Origin: Paraburkholderia tagetis
GTDB taxonomy: Bacteria; Pseudomonadota; Gammaproteobacteria; Burkholderiales; Burkholderiaceae
DNA length: 64,000 bases
Reading direction: 5' to 3'
Assembly: GCF_022213065.1 (NCBI RefSeq)
Contig: NZ_JAKLJA010000015.1
Location: 1 to 64,000, forward strand
Shown here in pieces: positions 7,683 through 15,957 of this stretch (position 1 is its first letter; the number at the start of each line of letters is the position of its first letter). A program made the translations under genes and the position numbers. The notes beneath the pieces were generated by a model, which worked only from the letters and a program-made list of their open reading frames with translations, searched no databases and was not told where the DNA came from.

Positions 7683-8750
7683 ATGAACCATCAGGAGTGC
7701 CATGTCATGGAGCGAACCGAGCGAACGCAGAACAGGATCGTCCTGGTGACAGGAGCCGGTGCCGGCGTGGGACGCGCCGTCGCGGAGGAATTCGCGCGCG
7801 CGGGCTACGACGTGGCGATGCTTTCGCGTGAGCCGGAGCGTCTCGCACGCGCCGCCGCGCAGTTGCGCGGCTATGGCGTGCGGGTGCTCGCGATTCCAAC
7901 CGACGTGGCCGACGCGCAGGCGGTCGAGTCCGCCGCCTCGCGGGTGGAAAGCGAGCTTGGCGCGATCGGCGTCTGGGTGAACGTTGCAATGGCAACGGTC
8001 TTTGCGCCGGTCTCGGCGTTATGCGCGCGCGATGTGGAGCGCGCCACGCAGGTCACGTATCTCGGCCAGGTCTACGGCACCATGGCGGCGCTCGCGCGCA
8101 TGCGCCGGCGCAATCGCGGCACGATCGTGAATGTGGGGTCCGCGCTCGCATCGCGCTCGGTGCCCTTGCAGGCTGCCTACTGCGGCGCGAAGTTCGCGGT
8201 GCGGGGCTTCACCGACGCGCTGCGCTCCGAAATTCTGCACGACGGCCTCGACGTGCAGCTCTCGCTCGTCGATCTGCCCGCTATCAATACGCCGCAATTC
8301 GACTGGGCGGCCAACCGCACCGGAAAGCGCGCGCGCCCCGTCGCGCCCGTCTATCAGCCCGAAGTGGCGGCGCGTGCGATCCGCTTTGCGGCCGAGCATC
8401 GGCGGCGCACGCTGTGGCTCGGCTGGTCGACGGCGCGCGCGATCGCGGCGGACCTGCTGGCGCCTGGTCTCGTCGATCGCTATCTGGCGAGCGCCGGCTA
8501 TCGCGGCCAACTGACCGACGAGCCGCGTGCGAGCGATGCACCCGATAACCTCCATGCGCCAGTGCCGGGCGACTTCGACGCGCACGGCCGCTTCGATAGC
8601 GAAGCGCGCAGCGCCGGGGCGCCGCTCTTTACAGAGCGCCATGCGCAGGCGCTCAAGGGCGGCGTGGCGCTGGGGCTGCTGGGGCTTTTCGCAGCGGCCT
8701 TGCTGGGTACGCGCTGGGGTGAGCGCCGCCAGGTGCGGGACCCATCGTGA
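7683..8750 (+). CDS. SDR family oxidoreductase with C-terminal membrane anchor
   Basis: A 355-residue protein. The SDR domain spans about 15-270 with cofactor loop TGAGAGVGRA, catalytic Ser in NVGSALASRS and Tyr/Lys in YCGAK. The C-terminal 30 residues contain one hydrophobic helix (GVALGLLGLFAAALLG) followed by basic residues, indicating a tail anchor. The NNAG motif is replaced by VNVAMA. The ATG at 7683 has GGAGG six bases upstream; ATG 7707 is the alternative. Substrate unknown. Confidence 0.85.
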   Translation: MNHQECHVMERTERTQNRIVLVTGAGAGVGRAVAEEFARAGYDVAMLSREPERLARAAAQLRGYGVRVLAIPTDVADAQAVESAASRVESELGAIGVWVNVAMATVFAPVSALCARDVERATQVTYLGQVYGTMAALARMRRRNRGTIVNVGSALASRSVPLQAAYCGAKFAVRGFTDALRSEILHDGLDVQLSLVDLPAINTPQFDWAANRTGKRARPVAPVYQPEVAARAIRFAAEHRRRTLWLGWSTARAIAADLLAPGLVDRYLASAGYRGQLTDEPRASDAPDNLHAPVPGDFDAHGRFDSEARSAGAPLFTERHAQALKGGVALGLLGLFAAALLGTRWGERRQVRDPS

Positions 8751-9017
8751 CGTGGCGTGGTACTGGGCCGCACATTGCGAGTCCGACCCAGTTTGTAGCG
8801 ATTACCTGTAATGCTTGAAGCGCATTTGCGAGGCGTCGAAACCAGTTATGGCACCGCCACGCGATTCAATGCATGCGAGCCGCGCGGGCATGAACCGGAA
8901 TTGCAAGGCACGACTGTTGCGTAAAGGAAGACGTGGCCATGCGACGCAGATTGATTCGTCCTGGCGGCAGTTTTTTCCGGTTCGGTGCTTGCGCACCGCA
9001 TTATTCAGGAGCCGACA

Positions 9018-9179
9018 ATGCTTTATTACGCCGTCGTGTTTTTTATCATCGCCGTGATCGCGGCTATCTTCGGGTTTGGCGGGATCGCAGCCGGCGCGGC
9101 GAGCATCGCCAAGATCCTGTTTCTGGTCTTCGTCATCCTGTTTATTGTCAGCCTGCTGTTTGGCGCTTTGCGGCGTTAG
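9018..9179 (+). CDS. DUF1328 (YtjA-type) small membrane protein
   Basis: A 53-residue, two-helix hydrophobic peptide starting MLYYAVVFFIIAVIAAIFGFGG, the signature of DUF1328. AGGAG precedes the ATG at 9018. Members are small inner-membrane proteins, often in stress regulons, of unknown mechanism. It lies 60 bp upstream of the Dps-like gene in the same direction, so co-expression is likely. Confidence 0.9.
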   Translation: MLYYAVVFFIIAVIAAIFGFGGIAAGAASIAKILFLVFVILFIVSLLFGALRR

Positions 9180-9239
9180 TGACGTTAGTGACGTTCAACG
9201 CAAGCCATCGAGCTTTGACTGTCGAAAGGAGTGAGCACT

Positions 9240-9758
9240 ATGACGGAATCCAGAAACAAAAGCGGTTCGGAAGCAAACTTGACCACCCCGACGGACCTGG
9301 GGCAGGACGCCCGCAAGGAGGTGTCGGCGGGTCTCACGAAGCTGCTCGCGGATGTCTTCGCGCTCTTCGTCAAGACCAAGAACTTCCACTGGCACGTGAG
9401 CGGCCCGCATTTTCGCGACTATCATCTGCTGCTGGACGATCAGTCCACGCTCGTCTTTGCGATGATCGACCCCGTTGGCGAGCGCGTGCGCAAGCTCGGC
9501 GGAACTACGCTGCGCTCGGTGGGCGAGATTGCGTCGCTCAAGCGGATTGCCGATAACGACGAGGCGTTCGTGCAGCCCGAAGCGATGCTCGACGAACTGC
9601 GTCGCGACAACGAGTCGCTCGTGCGGTTCATGCGCGAGCTTCATCAGGTATGCGAAGAAAAGGAAGATGTCGCGACGGCCAGTCTCATCGAGAACTGGAT
9701 CGATCAGACTGAGGAGCGCGTCTGGTTCTTGTTTGAGACCACGCGGCATACTCGGTGA
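9240..9758 (+). CDS. Dps/ferritin-like DNA-protection protein
   Basis: A 172-residue four-helix protein of the Dps family. The first-helix ferroxidase signature KTKNFHWHVSGPHFRDYHLLLDDQ is intact (paired His and Asp at the dimer interface). Dps proteins form 12-mers that oxidise and store iron and shield DNA in stress. AAAGGAG at 9226 places the start at ATG 9240 (MTESRN) rather than the upstream GTG at 9231. The gene is followed by a full intergenic element that starts 159 bp after its stop. Confidence 0.92.
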   Translation: MTESRNKSGSEANLTTPTDLGQDARKEVSAGLTKLLADVFALFVKTKNFHWHVSGPHFRDYHLLLDDQSTLVFAMIDPVGERVRKLGGTTLRSVGEIASLKRIADNDEAFVQPEAMLDELRRDNESLVRFMRELHQVCEEKEDVATASLIENWIDQTEERVWFLFETTRHTR

Positions 9759-9916
9759 GGTGTGGTGGGGCGCGCGTGTTGCGCTCGCTCGGCGCGCGTT
9801 CGAGCCGCCTTTTTTTGCCGCCCGCCGCGCGTCGTGGAAGACCGATGATTTAACGGGGGGCCGGCTGACCCGGCCTATTCGTATTTCGTGGGGACTGGGT
9901 TTGTCGCGTTTCCCTT

Positions 9917-10478
9917 CGCGTTTCCTTGTATTCGCGGTGGTCTATTAGCGTTGCCCCTGTGCGGGGCGGCACCTACTTTTCTTTGCAGCGGCAAAGAAAA
10001 GTAGGCAAAAGAAAGCCGCTCAAACCGCTAGTGTTACGCCGTCCACCTCTTGCCCGTGATCGGAGCGGTTCCGGAGCGTCTGCCACCACGCGCCATCCAA
10101 CGGAGTGACTAAGGGCTCATTCCTCCGGCGGCGCTACGCGCGCCGTGGGGCATAATCAAAAACAATCAGGATGCCTGCTGATCGGTGCTGTTCATGCGTC
10201 TTCGAGTGCCCAGGCAGAACCCTTGGTTTCCCATGCAGACCCGACCGCTGCGCGCGTAGCGAGCAGCGGGATGTGCGGGCCCTTTGTCACTCAGTTTGAA
10301 GGTGCGAGGTGACGGATGCCCCGGAACCACTTCGATTAACGGCAAGAGGTGTACTGCGTCACACTGGCGGTTTGAGCCGCTTTCTTTTGCCTACTTTTCT
10401 TTGCGGCTGCAAAGAAAAGTAGGTGCCGCCCCGCACAGGGGCAACGCTAGCAGACCGACACGAACACAAGGAAACGCG
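9917..10478. repeat. 562-bp intergenic element, complete copy
   Basis: It runs from CGCGTTTCCTT to AAGGAAACGCG with two inverted arms, each holding the 34-bp palindrome (right one at 10390-10423). The centre carries GGCGC/GCGCC and CCGCTGC/GCAGCGG hairpins. The right arm overlaps the 3' end of the ORF at 10359-10727. Confidence 0.93.
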
Positions 10479-10727
10479 AAAAACCCAGCACCGCCATAGC
10501 TTCATGATCGCCACATAGGCAAGCACTGCCACGAGCAAATCGATAGCCAGCATCACCGGGACATAAACATCATCGGCTTCACGCAGACCCAGGCCATTGG
10601 CGATACTCAACCATCTAAGTGCATCCCTCTCCGGCATCGGCCCATTCCGACCAATACAGCGCACGGATAGAAGGAACAGGCCGATAAATAGCGCGATCTT
10701 GAAAACCCTACGGGCAAGCGTTGCCAT
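10359..10727 (-). CDS. Small membrane protein beside decayed Tlde1-like gene; tail from repeat
   Basis: A 122-codon frame. The first 82 residues look like a real protein: a helix (VFKIALFIGLFLLSV), a short loop (NGPMPERDALRWLSIANGLGLREADDVYV) and a second helix (VPVMLAIDLLVAVLAYVAIM). The last 40 residues read straight through an arm of the intergenic element, so the original 3' end appears to have been replaced. Its ATG overlaps the end of the DUF2778 remnant, the usual position of a gene coupled to such an effector, so an immunity role is a positional inference. Whether it is still functional is unknown. Confidence 0.55.
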   Translation of the reverse strand: MATLARRVFKIALFIGLFLLSVRCIGRNGPMPERDALRWLSIANGLGLREADDVYVPVMLAIDLLVAVLAYVAIMKLWRCWVFRVSLCSCRSASVAPVRGGTYFSLQPQRKVGKRKRLKPPV

Positions 10728-11012
10728 ACGTGGTGTGCAGTAGTGCGTTACGGATTCTCAGAAAATCGACGCGGCTCGGCAGGGTAATGCAACCGAGCGA
10801 GAGCCCATCGCCGCCCATTGGATGAAGCCGAAGCTGTCCGCGCTCAACTCCATTGATCCAAGTGGTGTCGTCGATTTTACCGTCGTCCCGATACAGCGCG
10901 AACCATTCAGAATGGTAAGACAGCCTGAACGAATACCACCCGCAGGCCGGTCAACAATCCAATATTTGCCGGCCGGGAGTGGTCCGTTTTCGGGCATCGC
11001 AGAACATGCGGC
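10708..11012 (-). pseudogene. Remnant of DUF2778 / Tlde1-like L,D-transpeptidase-fold protein
   Basis: Two frames joined at about 10935 recover a DUF2778 domain. One gives ACSAMPENGPLPAGKYWIVDRPAGG. The other gives YHSEWFALYRDDGKIDD and then RLHPMGGDGLSLGCITL with the catalytic His and Cys (codons near 10822 and 10789). The break fits a single-base deletion. The N-terminal region is missing (an in-frame stop lies just upstream) and the end is short. DUF2778 includes Tlde1, a type VI secretion effector that edits peptidoglycan tetrapeptides in Salmonella. A type VI role here is inferred from family only; no secretion genes are in the window. Confidence 0.75.
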
Positions 11013-11054
11013 GACGCCGCCGCCGCGACGCGTTCCAGTCGCTCACAGCTCTAA

Positions 11055-11639
11055 CTAATGCGCCTGGCGGTGCGCGTGTTGCGCTCGCGCGGCGCGCGTT
11101 CGAGCCGCCTTTTTCGCCGCCGCCGAGCGGCCCGTTGCGCCCTTGGTCTGCACGGCCTTCTTCGCCGCTGCCGAGCGACCCGCGGCGCCCTTCGTTTGCA
11201 CGGCCTTTTTCGCCGTCGCCGAACGGCTTGCCGGCGTGCGTCGCGCTGCGGCGCTTTGCGCCTGCTTCGATATCGCCTTCTCCGATGCGCCGGCCTTGCT
11301 CTCGCGCTTGAGCGCTGCGGTGCTCGCGCGTGCGCGTTTCGCCGGCGACTCGGTGCTGGCGCTGCTGCGCTTCTTGTGCTGGCCCGCAGCGCTGTCCTGC
11401 GCGGCCTTCTTGCGCGTTGCCTCGCTGGTTTTTCCCTTGGCAGGCGGCTTCAGGTCGACGCCTGCGCGCCGGGCCTTCGACAGGCCAATCGCCACGGCCT
11501 GCTTCGCGGAGCGCACGCCGTGCTTGCCGGCACGCACCCGGTCGACTTCTTCCTTGACGAACTCGCCTGCCTGAGTGCTGGGCGCCTTGCCTGCGCGCTT
11601 GTCGGCGCGCGCACGCTCGATCGTTTTGTGCTCGGGCAT
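11055..11639 (-). CDS. DUF6496 protein with histone H1-like C-terminal tail
   Basis: A 194-residue, very basic protein. Residues about 1-70 contain a DUF6496-type core (AGKHGVRSAKQAVAIGLSKARRAGVDL). The C-terminal half is Ala/Lys/Arg-rich with near-repeats (SAAAKKAVQTKGA three times), like bacterial H1-type histones (HctB/AlgP style). It is likely DNA-binding and nucleoid-associated, but that rests on composition. The start ATG at 11639 follows AGGAGGA. It is divergent from the MFS gene. Confidence 0.8.
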   Translation of the reverse strand: MPEHKTIERARADKRAGKAPSTQAGEFVKEEVDRVRAGKHGVRSAKQAVAIGLSKARRAGVDLKPPAKGKTSEATRKKAAQDSAAGQHKKRSSASTESPAKRARASTAALKRESKAGASEKAISKQAQSAAARRTPASRSATAKKAVQTKGAAGRSAAAKKAVQTKGATGRSAAAKKAARTRAARAQHAHRQAH

Positions 11640-11823
11640 ATGAGGTCCTCCTGCGGAGTGAGTTTCACCGACGATGCGCGCAACCGCTGTGCCGCGCGCT
11701 TCGTTCGCGCACTCGTGGGCGGGGTGGCGCATTCGCAGCGAAGGTCACTCGGCGCGGCGGAACAGGCCTTGCGCGCCACGGCGGGGCTATCAGGAAGATG
11801 AGGAAGACGGGGGGATGAGGAAG

Positions 11824-13191
11824 ATGCCGATGCATGAGCGCTTGCAGTATCCGGCGACGCTGGACCGCCGCGCCTCGCTCGTCGCGGCGGCCGTGCTGCT
11901 GGGCGTGCTCTACGCGGGCAGCACGCTCGTCACGCCGCTCTATCCACTTTATCAGCGCGCGTTTGGTCTCGCCGATCTCACCGCCACGCTCGTGTATGCG
12001 ACCTACGTGATTGGCAACCTCGGTGCGTTGCTGTTTTTCGGCGGCGTATCCGACCAGGCGGGGCGCCGTTTCGTGAGCCTCGCTGTTCTCGCAATGGCGG
12101 GGCTTAGCACGCTGTTGTTTCTGTTCGCCGAGTATCCGGCGCTGTTGTTCGTTGCACGCGCGGCGAGCGGTCTTTGCATCGGCGTGGGCGCGGCCACCGC
12201 GACGGCCTGGATCGCGGAGCTGCATCCGGGCGCCGACAAGGCGGGCGCCAGCCGCCTCGCCGCCGCCGTCAATCTGGCGGGCCTCGCGGCGGGCGTGCTG
12301 ATATCGGGGCTGCTCGCGCGCTATGCGCCCTGGCCGCTTCATACCGTGTTCGCGGTCTATCTGCTCACGCTTGCCGGCACGGCGGCATGGGTGGCCCACG
12401 CGCGCGAAACCGTGCAACGAGCGCAAAGCGCGCATCCAATGCAGCGCCGCTTTTCAGGTGAATCCTCCGATGGACGCTCAGGTGGTCCCTCGCGTGCCTC
12501 CTCGAATGCACCCTCGAATACCTCCTCGAATGCGCCCTCGAATGCGCCCTCAAATGCGCCCTCAAATGCGCCCTCGAATGCACCCTTGCTCGGCGAGCTC
12601 AAGCCCCGCATTGGCGTGCCGCGCGAGCTGAGGGCGGCGTTCGTCGCGCCGGCCGTGACCGCGTTCGCCACCTTCGCGCTGCTGGGCTTCTACGCGGCGC
12701 TGTTGCCCAATCTGCTCGCGCGCGATATGCATCTGAGCAGCCCGGCCTGGAGCGCGGTGGTGGTCGCCGAGCTTTTCGCAGCGGGGGCGCTGACTGTCGT
12801 GCTGGCGCCCCGTTTCGCCGCGCACGTCACCATGTTCGTCGGCTTGTGGCTGCTGCCGCCGAGTCTCGCCATGCTGCTGTGGGCGCAGGTGGCGGGCTCG
12901 CTCGCGCTGCTGGTGGTGGCGACCGCGCTGTGCGGTGTCGCGTCGGCGCTCGGCTTTCGCGGCAGCTTGCAGGAGGCCAACCGGATCGCGCCTGCGAGCC
13001 AGCGCGCCGAGCTGCTGGCGGCCTGGCTGCTGTGCTGCTACAGCGGGAATTCGCTGCCCGCCGTGTGCATCTCGCTGCTCGCCCGCCGCATCGGGCCGCT
13101 GTGGGCCGATGTGGCGTTCGCGGGCGTCGCCGTTGCGCTGGCGTTCGCGGCGCTCGCCATCGGTGCGTGCCAGCGTCGCCGCGCCCGATAA
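11824..13191 (+). CDS. MFS transporter with SNAP-repeat central loop
   Basis: A 455-residue major facilitator protein with about 12 helices. The loop 2-3 motif is FFGGVSDQAGRR. The cytoplasmic loop between helices 6 and 7 is expanded by a SerAsnAlaPro array from seven 12-bp units (12500-12583). Probably a drug or metabolite exporter; substrate unknown. Three ATGs (11815, 11824, 11830) are available; I prefer 11824 because GATGAGGAAG precedes it closely. A stand-alone gene. Confidence 0.85.
   Translation: MPMHERLQYPATLDRRASLVAAAVLLGVLYAGSTLVTPLYPLYQRAFGLADLTATLVYATYVIGNLGALLFFGGVSDQAGRRFVSLAVLAMAGLSTLLFLFAEYPALLFVARAASGLCIGVGAATATAWIAELHPGADKAGASRLAAAVNLAGLAAGVLISGLLARYAPWPLHTVFAVYLLTLAGTAAWVAHARETVQRAQSAHPMQRRFSGESSDGRSGGPSRASSNAPSNTSSNAPSNAPSNAPSNAPSNAPLLGELKPRIGVPRELRAAFVAPAVTAFATFALLGFYAALLPNLLARDMHLSSPAWSAVVVAELFAAGALTVVLAPRFAAHVTMFVGLWLLPPSLAMLLWAQVAGSLALLVVATALCGVASALGFRGSLQEANRIAPASQRAELLAAWLLCCYSGNSLPAVCISLLARRIGPLWADVAFAGVAVALAFAALAIGACQRRRAR
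12500..12583. repeat. 12-bp tandem repeat in MFS loop
   Basis: Seven units of CCTCGAATGCGC type encode SNAP residues between helices 6 and 7. Confidence 0.9.
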
Positions 13192-13419
13192 ACTAAATCT
13201 ACCCGCCCCACGGAACCGCGCCGACCGCAAAGCGACCTCCGGTGCGGAAACGCGTAAATTCGTCGCCAAAGCCGCATCGCCCGCAGGCTTTCGGTGGCGC
13301 GCCTGGCCGTAACGGGTCCCATACGTACAGGCTGGAGAGGCGCTGTGCCCATATCCATTGCTTCCGGATTCAACTACGCTGTCCTTAAAGGTGGCTCAAC
13401 GGACAGGGTCCCGGCGGCG

Positions 13420-13466
13420 GACACCGGACACCATAGCGGACACGACAGCGGCGGACACGACAGCGC
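13420..13466. repeat. Degenerate GGACAC repeats before small gene
   Basis: Repeated GCGGACACGACAGC units lie directly upstream of the ATG at 13471, where a ribosome binding site would be expected. The stretch 13192-13470 shows no other gene. Confidence 0.55.
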
Positions 13467-13470
13467 CACA

Positions 13471-13719
13471 ATGAAAAAATATTGTCTCGTGGTATGCGCG
13501 GGCATCGGCAATCTGCAGACGGTGCCCATTTGGCGTGGCGTCGTGAAGTTCGGCGTCACGGTATCGGCGTGGCGTGCCCACGTCGACAGAGAGCGGATCG
13601 AAGAATCGCTGACGCTCGAACTCACGGGAATCACGCCCGCACGGCTTGAAGAGTTCGTTTCGTATCTTACGGATGGCGACGCGCTGATTCGCGCTTCCAT
13701 TACTTCCGTTAGCGTCTGA
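13471..13719 (+). CDS. Hypothetical 82-residue protein
   Basis: Starts MKKYCLVVCAGIGNLQTVPIWRG and ends in LTLELTGITPARLEEFVSYLTDGDALIRASITSVSV. The alternation suggests a beta-alpha-beta fold, like an ACT or MgtC C-terminal domain, but that is a guess. No family was recognised. It has no clear ribosome site at this ATG, and the frame stays open upstream through repeat-rich DNA, so the start is uncertain. It precedes the sensor kinase gene by about 100 bp and may share its transcript. Confidence 0.5.
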   Translation: MKKYCLVVCAGIGNLQTVPIWRGVVKFGVTVSAWRAHVDRERIEESLTLELTGITPARLEEFVSYLTDGDALIRASITSVSV

Positions 13720-13822
13720 TTCGCCGCGCACGCCTCGCACGTCTGGTTTATCCGGCGAATCTGATGTTGCAGGCCCTCTCTCTTGCCCACACGATTTTTT
13801 CCGTCTCACGCACGGAGTCAGC

Positions 13823-15175
13823 ATGAACCGCGATAGCCCGGATGTCGTGACCGCCGATGCAGTGCTCGTTACCGAGGACCTTTCGCGCCGGCCCATCGCA
13901 ATGCGTAACTATCAAGCCGAGTGCGCGGCGTTGAGCGGGCTCGGAAAGCAGATGGCCGTCAATGCGCGGCGCGTCCCGCAAACCGTGGCCGAACTCGCGC
14001 TGGACCGGTGCCGCGCGGATTCCGCCGGCGTGACCATGATCGAGCCGCGCATGACGGGTGAGCGGGGCGAGAAGGGTGAGCGGGGGGAAAGAGGCGAACG
14101 AGGTGGACGCGGCGGAAGAGATGAGGCGGAAAGCGTTCTGCGCCTCGTCGCGATTGCCGGTCCGCTTGCGTCCTGCGCCGGCCGCGGCGCGCGACTCGAC
14201 GAGACGCCTTGCGGCACCGCCATCGAGCGCAACACGGTCCTGCTGGTTCGCGAGCCCGCGCGCTACTTTGCGGCGCTGCGCCGCGTCGAGCCGCAGATTC
14301 ACGAAGCGTTGATCGTGCCCTGCGCCATCGACGGCGAGATCGTGGGCGCGGTCTGGGCGGCCACGCACACGTATGACAAAAGATTCGACGCTCAGGATGC
14401 GCGCTTTCTCGGCGACCTGGGCGCGTTCGTAGCCGCCGCGCAGCGAATGACCGGTGCGCTGGAGCAGGTGAACCTCACCCACCAGACCGATCGCCGCAAG
14501 GACGAATTTCTCGTGACGCTCGCGCACGAGCTGCGCAATCCGCTGGCGTCGATCAGCAACGTGGCGCAACTCTTGCTGCGCAATAACGCGGCTGCGCCAG
14601 CGCCCGAAGGCATCGCCGAGATCCTGAACCGGCAGGTGCATCAGGTGACCCGTCTCGTGGACGATCTGCTGGACCTCTCGCGCATCGCCCAGGGCAAGCT
14701 CGAGTTCGACATGCGGCCCACCGCGCTGGCCGATGCGGTGCGCAGTGCGGTGGAGTCGTGCAGGCCGTATTTCGATGAGAACCGGCAGACGCTCACGGTC
14801 TCGCTGCCCGAAGCGCCGGTCATGCTGACGGCCGACAGCGTGCGCCTCACGCAGATCATCGCGAATCTGTTGCATAACGCGGCCAAATACAGCGAACCAG
14901 GCGCGCAGGCATGGCTGACCGTGACCCGCGACGGCAGCGACCAGGTGCTCATCTCGGTGCGCGACAGCGGCGCGGGGATTCCGAAGGAGCAGCTTGGGCA
15001 CGTCTTCGAGATGTTCGTGCAGGCGCACCGCGATACGGCGCGAGGCAAACGGGGACTCGGGATCGGGCTCATGATGGTGAAGCAGCTCGTTGAGCATCAC
15101 GGCGGGCGCGTCGAGGCGCGCAGCGCGGGCCCCGGGCTCGGTAGTGAGTTCGTTGTGTCGTTGCCGGAGCGTTGA
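13823..15175 (+). CDS. GAF-domain sensor histidine kinase
   Basis: A 450-residue, apparently soluble kinase. A GAF-like sensor spans about 30-205. HisKA contains FLVTLAHELRNP with His235. The ATPase domain has an N box (ANLLHNAAKYS), G1 (DSGAGIP) and G2 (GLGIGLMMVK). Residues 78-100 within the GAF domain are a collagen-like run of Gly-Glu-Arg triplets from a 9-bp repeat. GGAG precedes the ATG. No response regulator lies next to it and it has no receiver domain, so its partner is elsewhere. The signal is unknown. Confidence 0.9.
   Translation: MNRDSPDVVTADAVLVTEDLSRRPIAMRNYQAECAALSGLGKQMAVNARRVPQTVAELALDRCRADSAGVTMIEPRMTGERGEKGERGERGERGGRGGRDEAESVLRLVAIAGPLASCAGRGARLDETPCGTAIERNTVLLVREPARYFAALRRVEPQIHEALIVPCAIDGEIVGAVWAATHTYDKRFDAQDARFLGDLGAFVAAAQRMTGALEQVNLTHQTDRRKDEFLVTLAHELRNPLASISNVAQLLLRNNAAAPAPEGIAEILNRQVHQVTRLVDDLLDLSRIAQGKLEFDMRPTALADAVRSAVESCRPYFDENRQTLTVSLPEAPVMLTADSVRLTQIIANLLHNAAKYSEPGAQAWLTVTRDGSDQVLISVRDSGAGIPKEQLGHVFEMFVQAHRDTARGKRGLGIGLMMVKQLVEHHGGRVEARSAGPGLGSEFVVSLPER
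14059..14122. repeat. 9-bp repeat encoding collagen-like GER triplets
   Basis: Units of GGTGAGCGG type encode GER/GEK/GGR triplets within the GAF domain of the kinase. Confidence 0.85.
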
Positions 15176-15213
15176 TGGATTGGAAGGGGTGGCTTTTTCG
15201 CTTTTGCTATTGT

Positions 15214-15775
15214 CGCGTTTCCTTGTGTTCGTGTCGGTCTATTAGCGTTGCCCCTGTGCGGGGCGGCACCTACTTTTCTTTGCAGCGGCAAAGAAAAGTA
15301 GGCAAAAGAAAGCCGCTCAAACCGCTAGTGTTACGCAGTACACCACTTGCCTTTAATCGGAGCGGTTCCGGAGCGTCTGCCACCACGCGCCGTATAACAG
15401 AGTGACTAAGGGCTCACTCCTCCGGCGGCGCTACGCGCGCCGTGGGGCATAACCCAAAACCATCAGGATGCCTGTGCATCGATGCTGCGCAAGCGTATTC
15501 GAGTGCGCAGACAGCACGCGTGGTTTCCCATGCAGACCCGACCGCTGCGCGCGTAGCGAGCAGCGGGATGGATGAGCCCTTTGTCACTAACATTGAAGAT
15601 GCGAGGTGACGGATGCCCCGGAACCACTTCGATAATGGGCAAGTGGTGTACTGCGTCACACTAGCGGTTTGAGCCGCTTTCTTTTGCCTACTTTTCTTTG
15701 CGGCTGCAAAGAAAAGTAGGTGCCGCCCCGCACAGGGGCAACGCTGGCAGACCGACACGAAAACAAGGAAACGCG
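15214..15775. repeat. 562-bp intergenic element, complete copy
   Basis: Both arms and the centre are present, CGCGTTTCCTT to AAGGAAACGCG. It begins 39 bp after the kinase stop. On the right it is followed by extra GGAAACGCGAAG units (to about 15800) and then the start region of the PLD gene, so here the right neighbour is co-directional rather than convergent. Confidence 0.93.
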
Positions 15776-15957
15776 AAGGAAACGCGAAGCAAACGCGAAG
15801 GAGAGCCAAGGAAACCCCACCAATAGGCTCCGGCACGCGCGTTGCGCACTCCCCACTACGCCAAACACAATCCAGGAGGCAACGGCTATGCCCCGGCTAT
15901 GCCCCCTCATTCCGAGGGCAGTCCGCATCGACAGCAACGCCGGGCACCGCTTCATCA

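Noticed and set aside
9917..10478. Insertion sequence with its own transposase
   Set aside because: No transposase-like frame is present in any of the copies; a non-autonomous element fits better.
10758..10997. A functional 79-residue protein from the first frame of the DUF2778 region
   Set aside because: Similarity to the family stops at the frameshift, and the remaining domain is in another frame, so this is a remnant.
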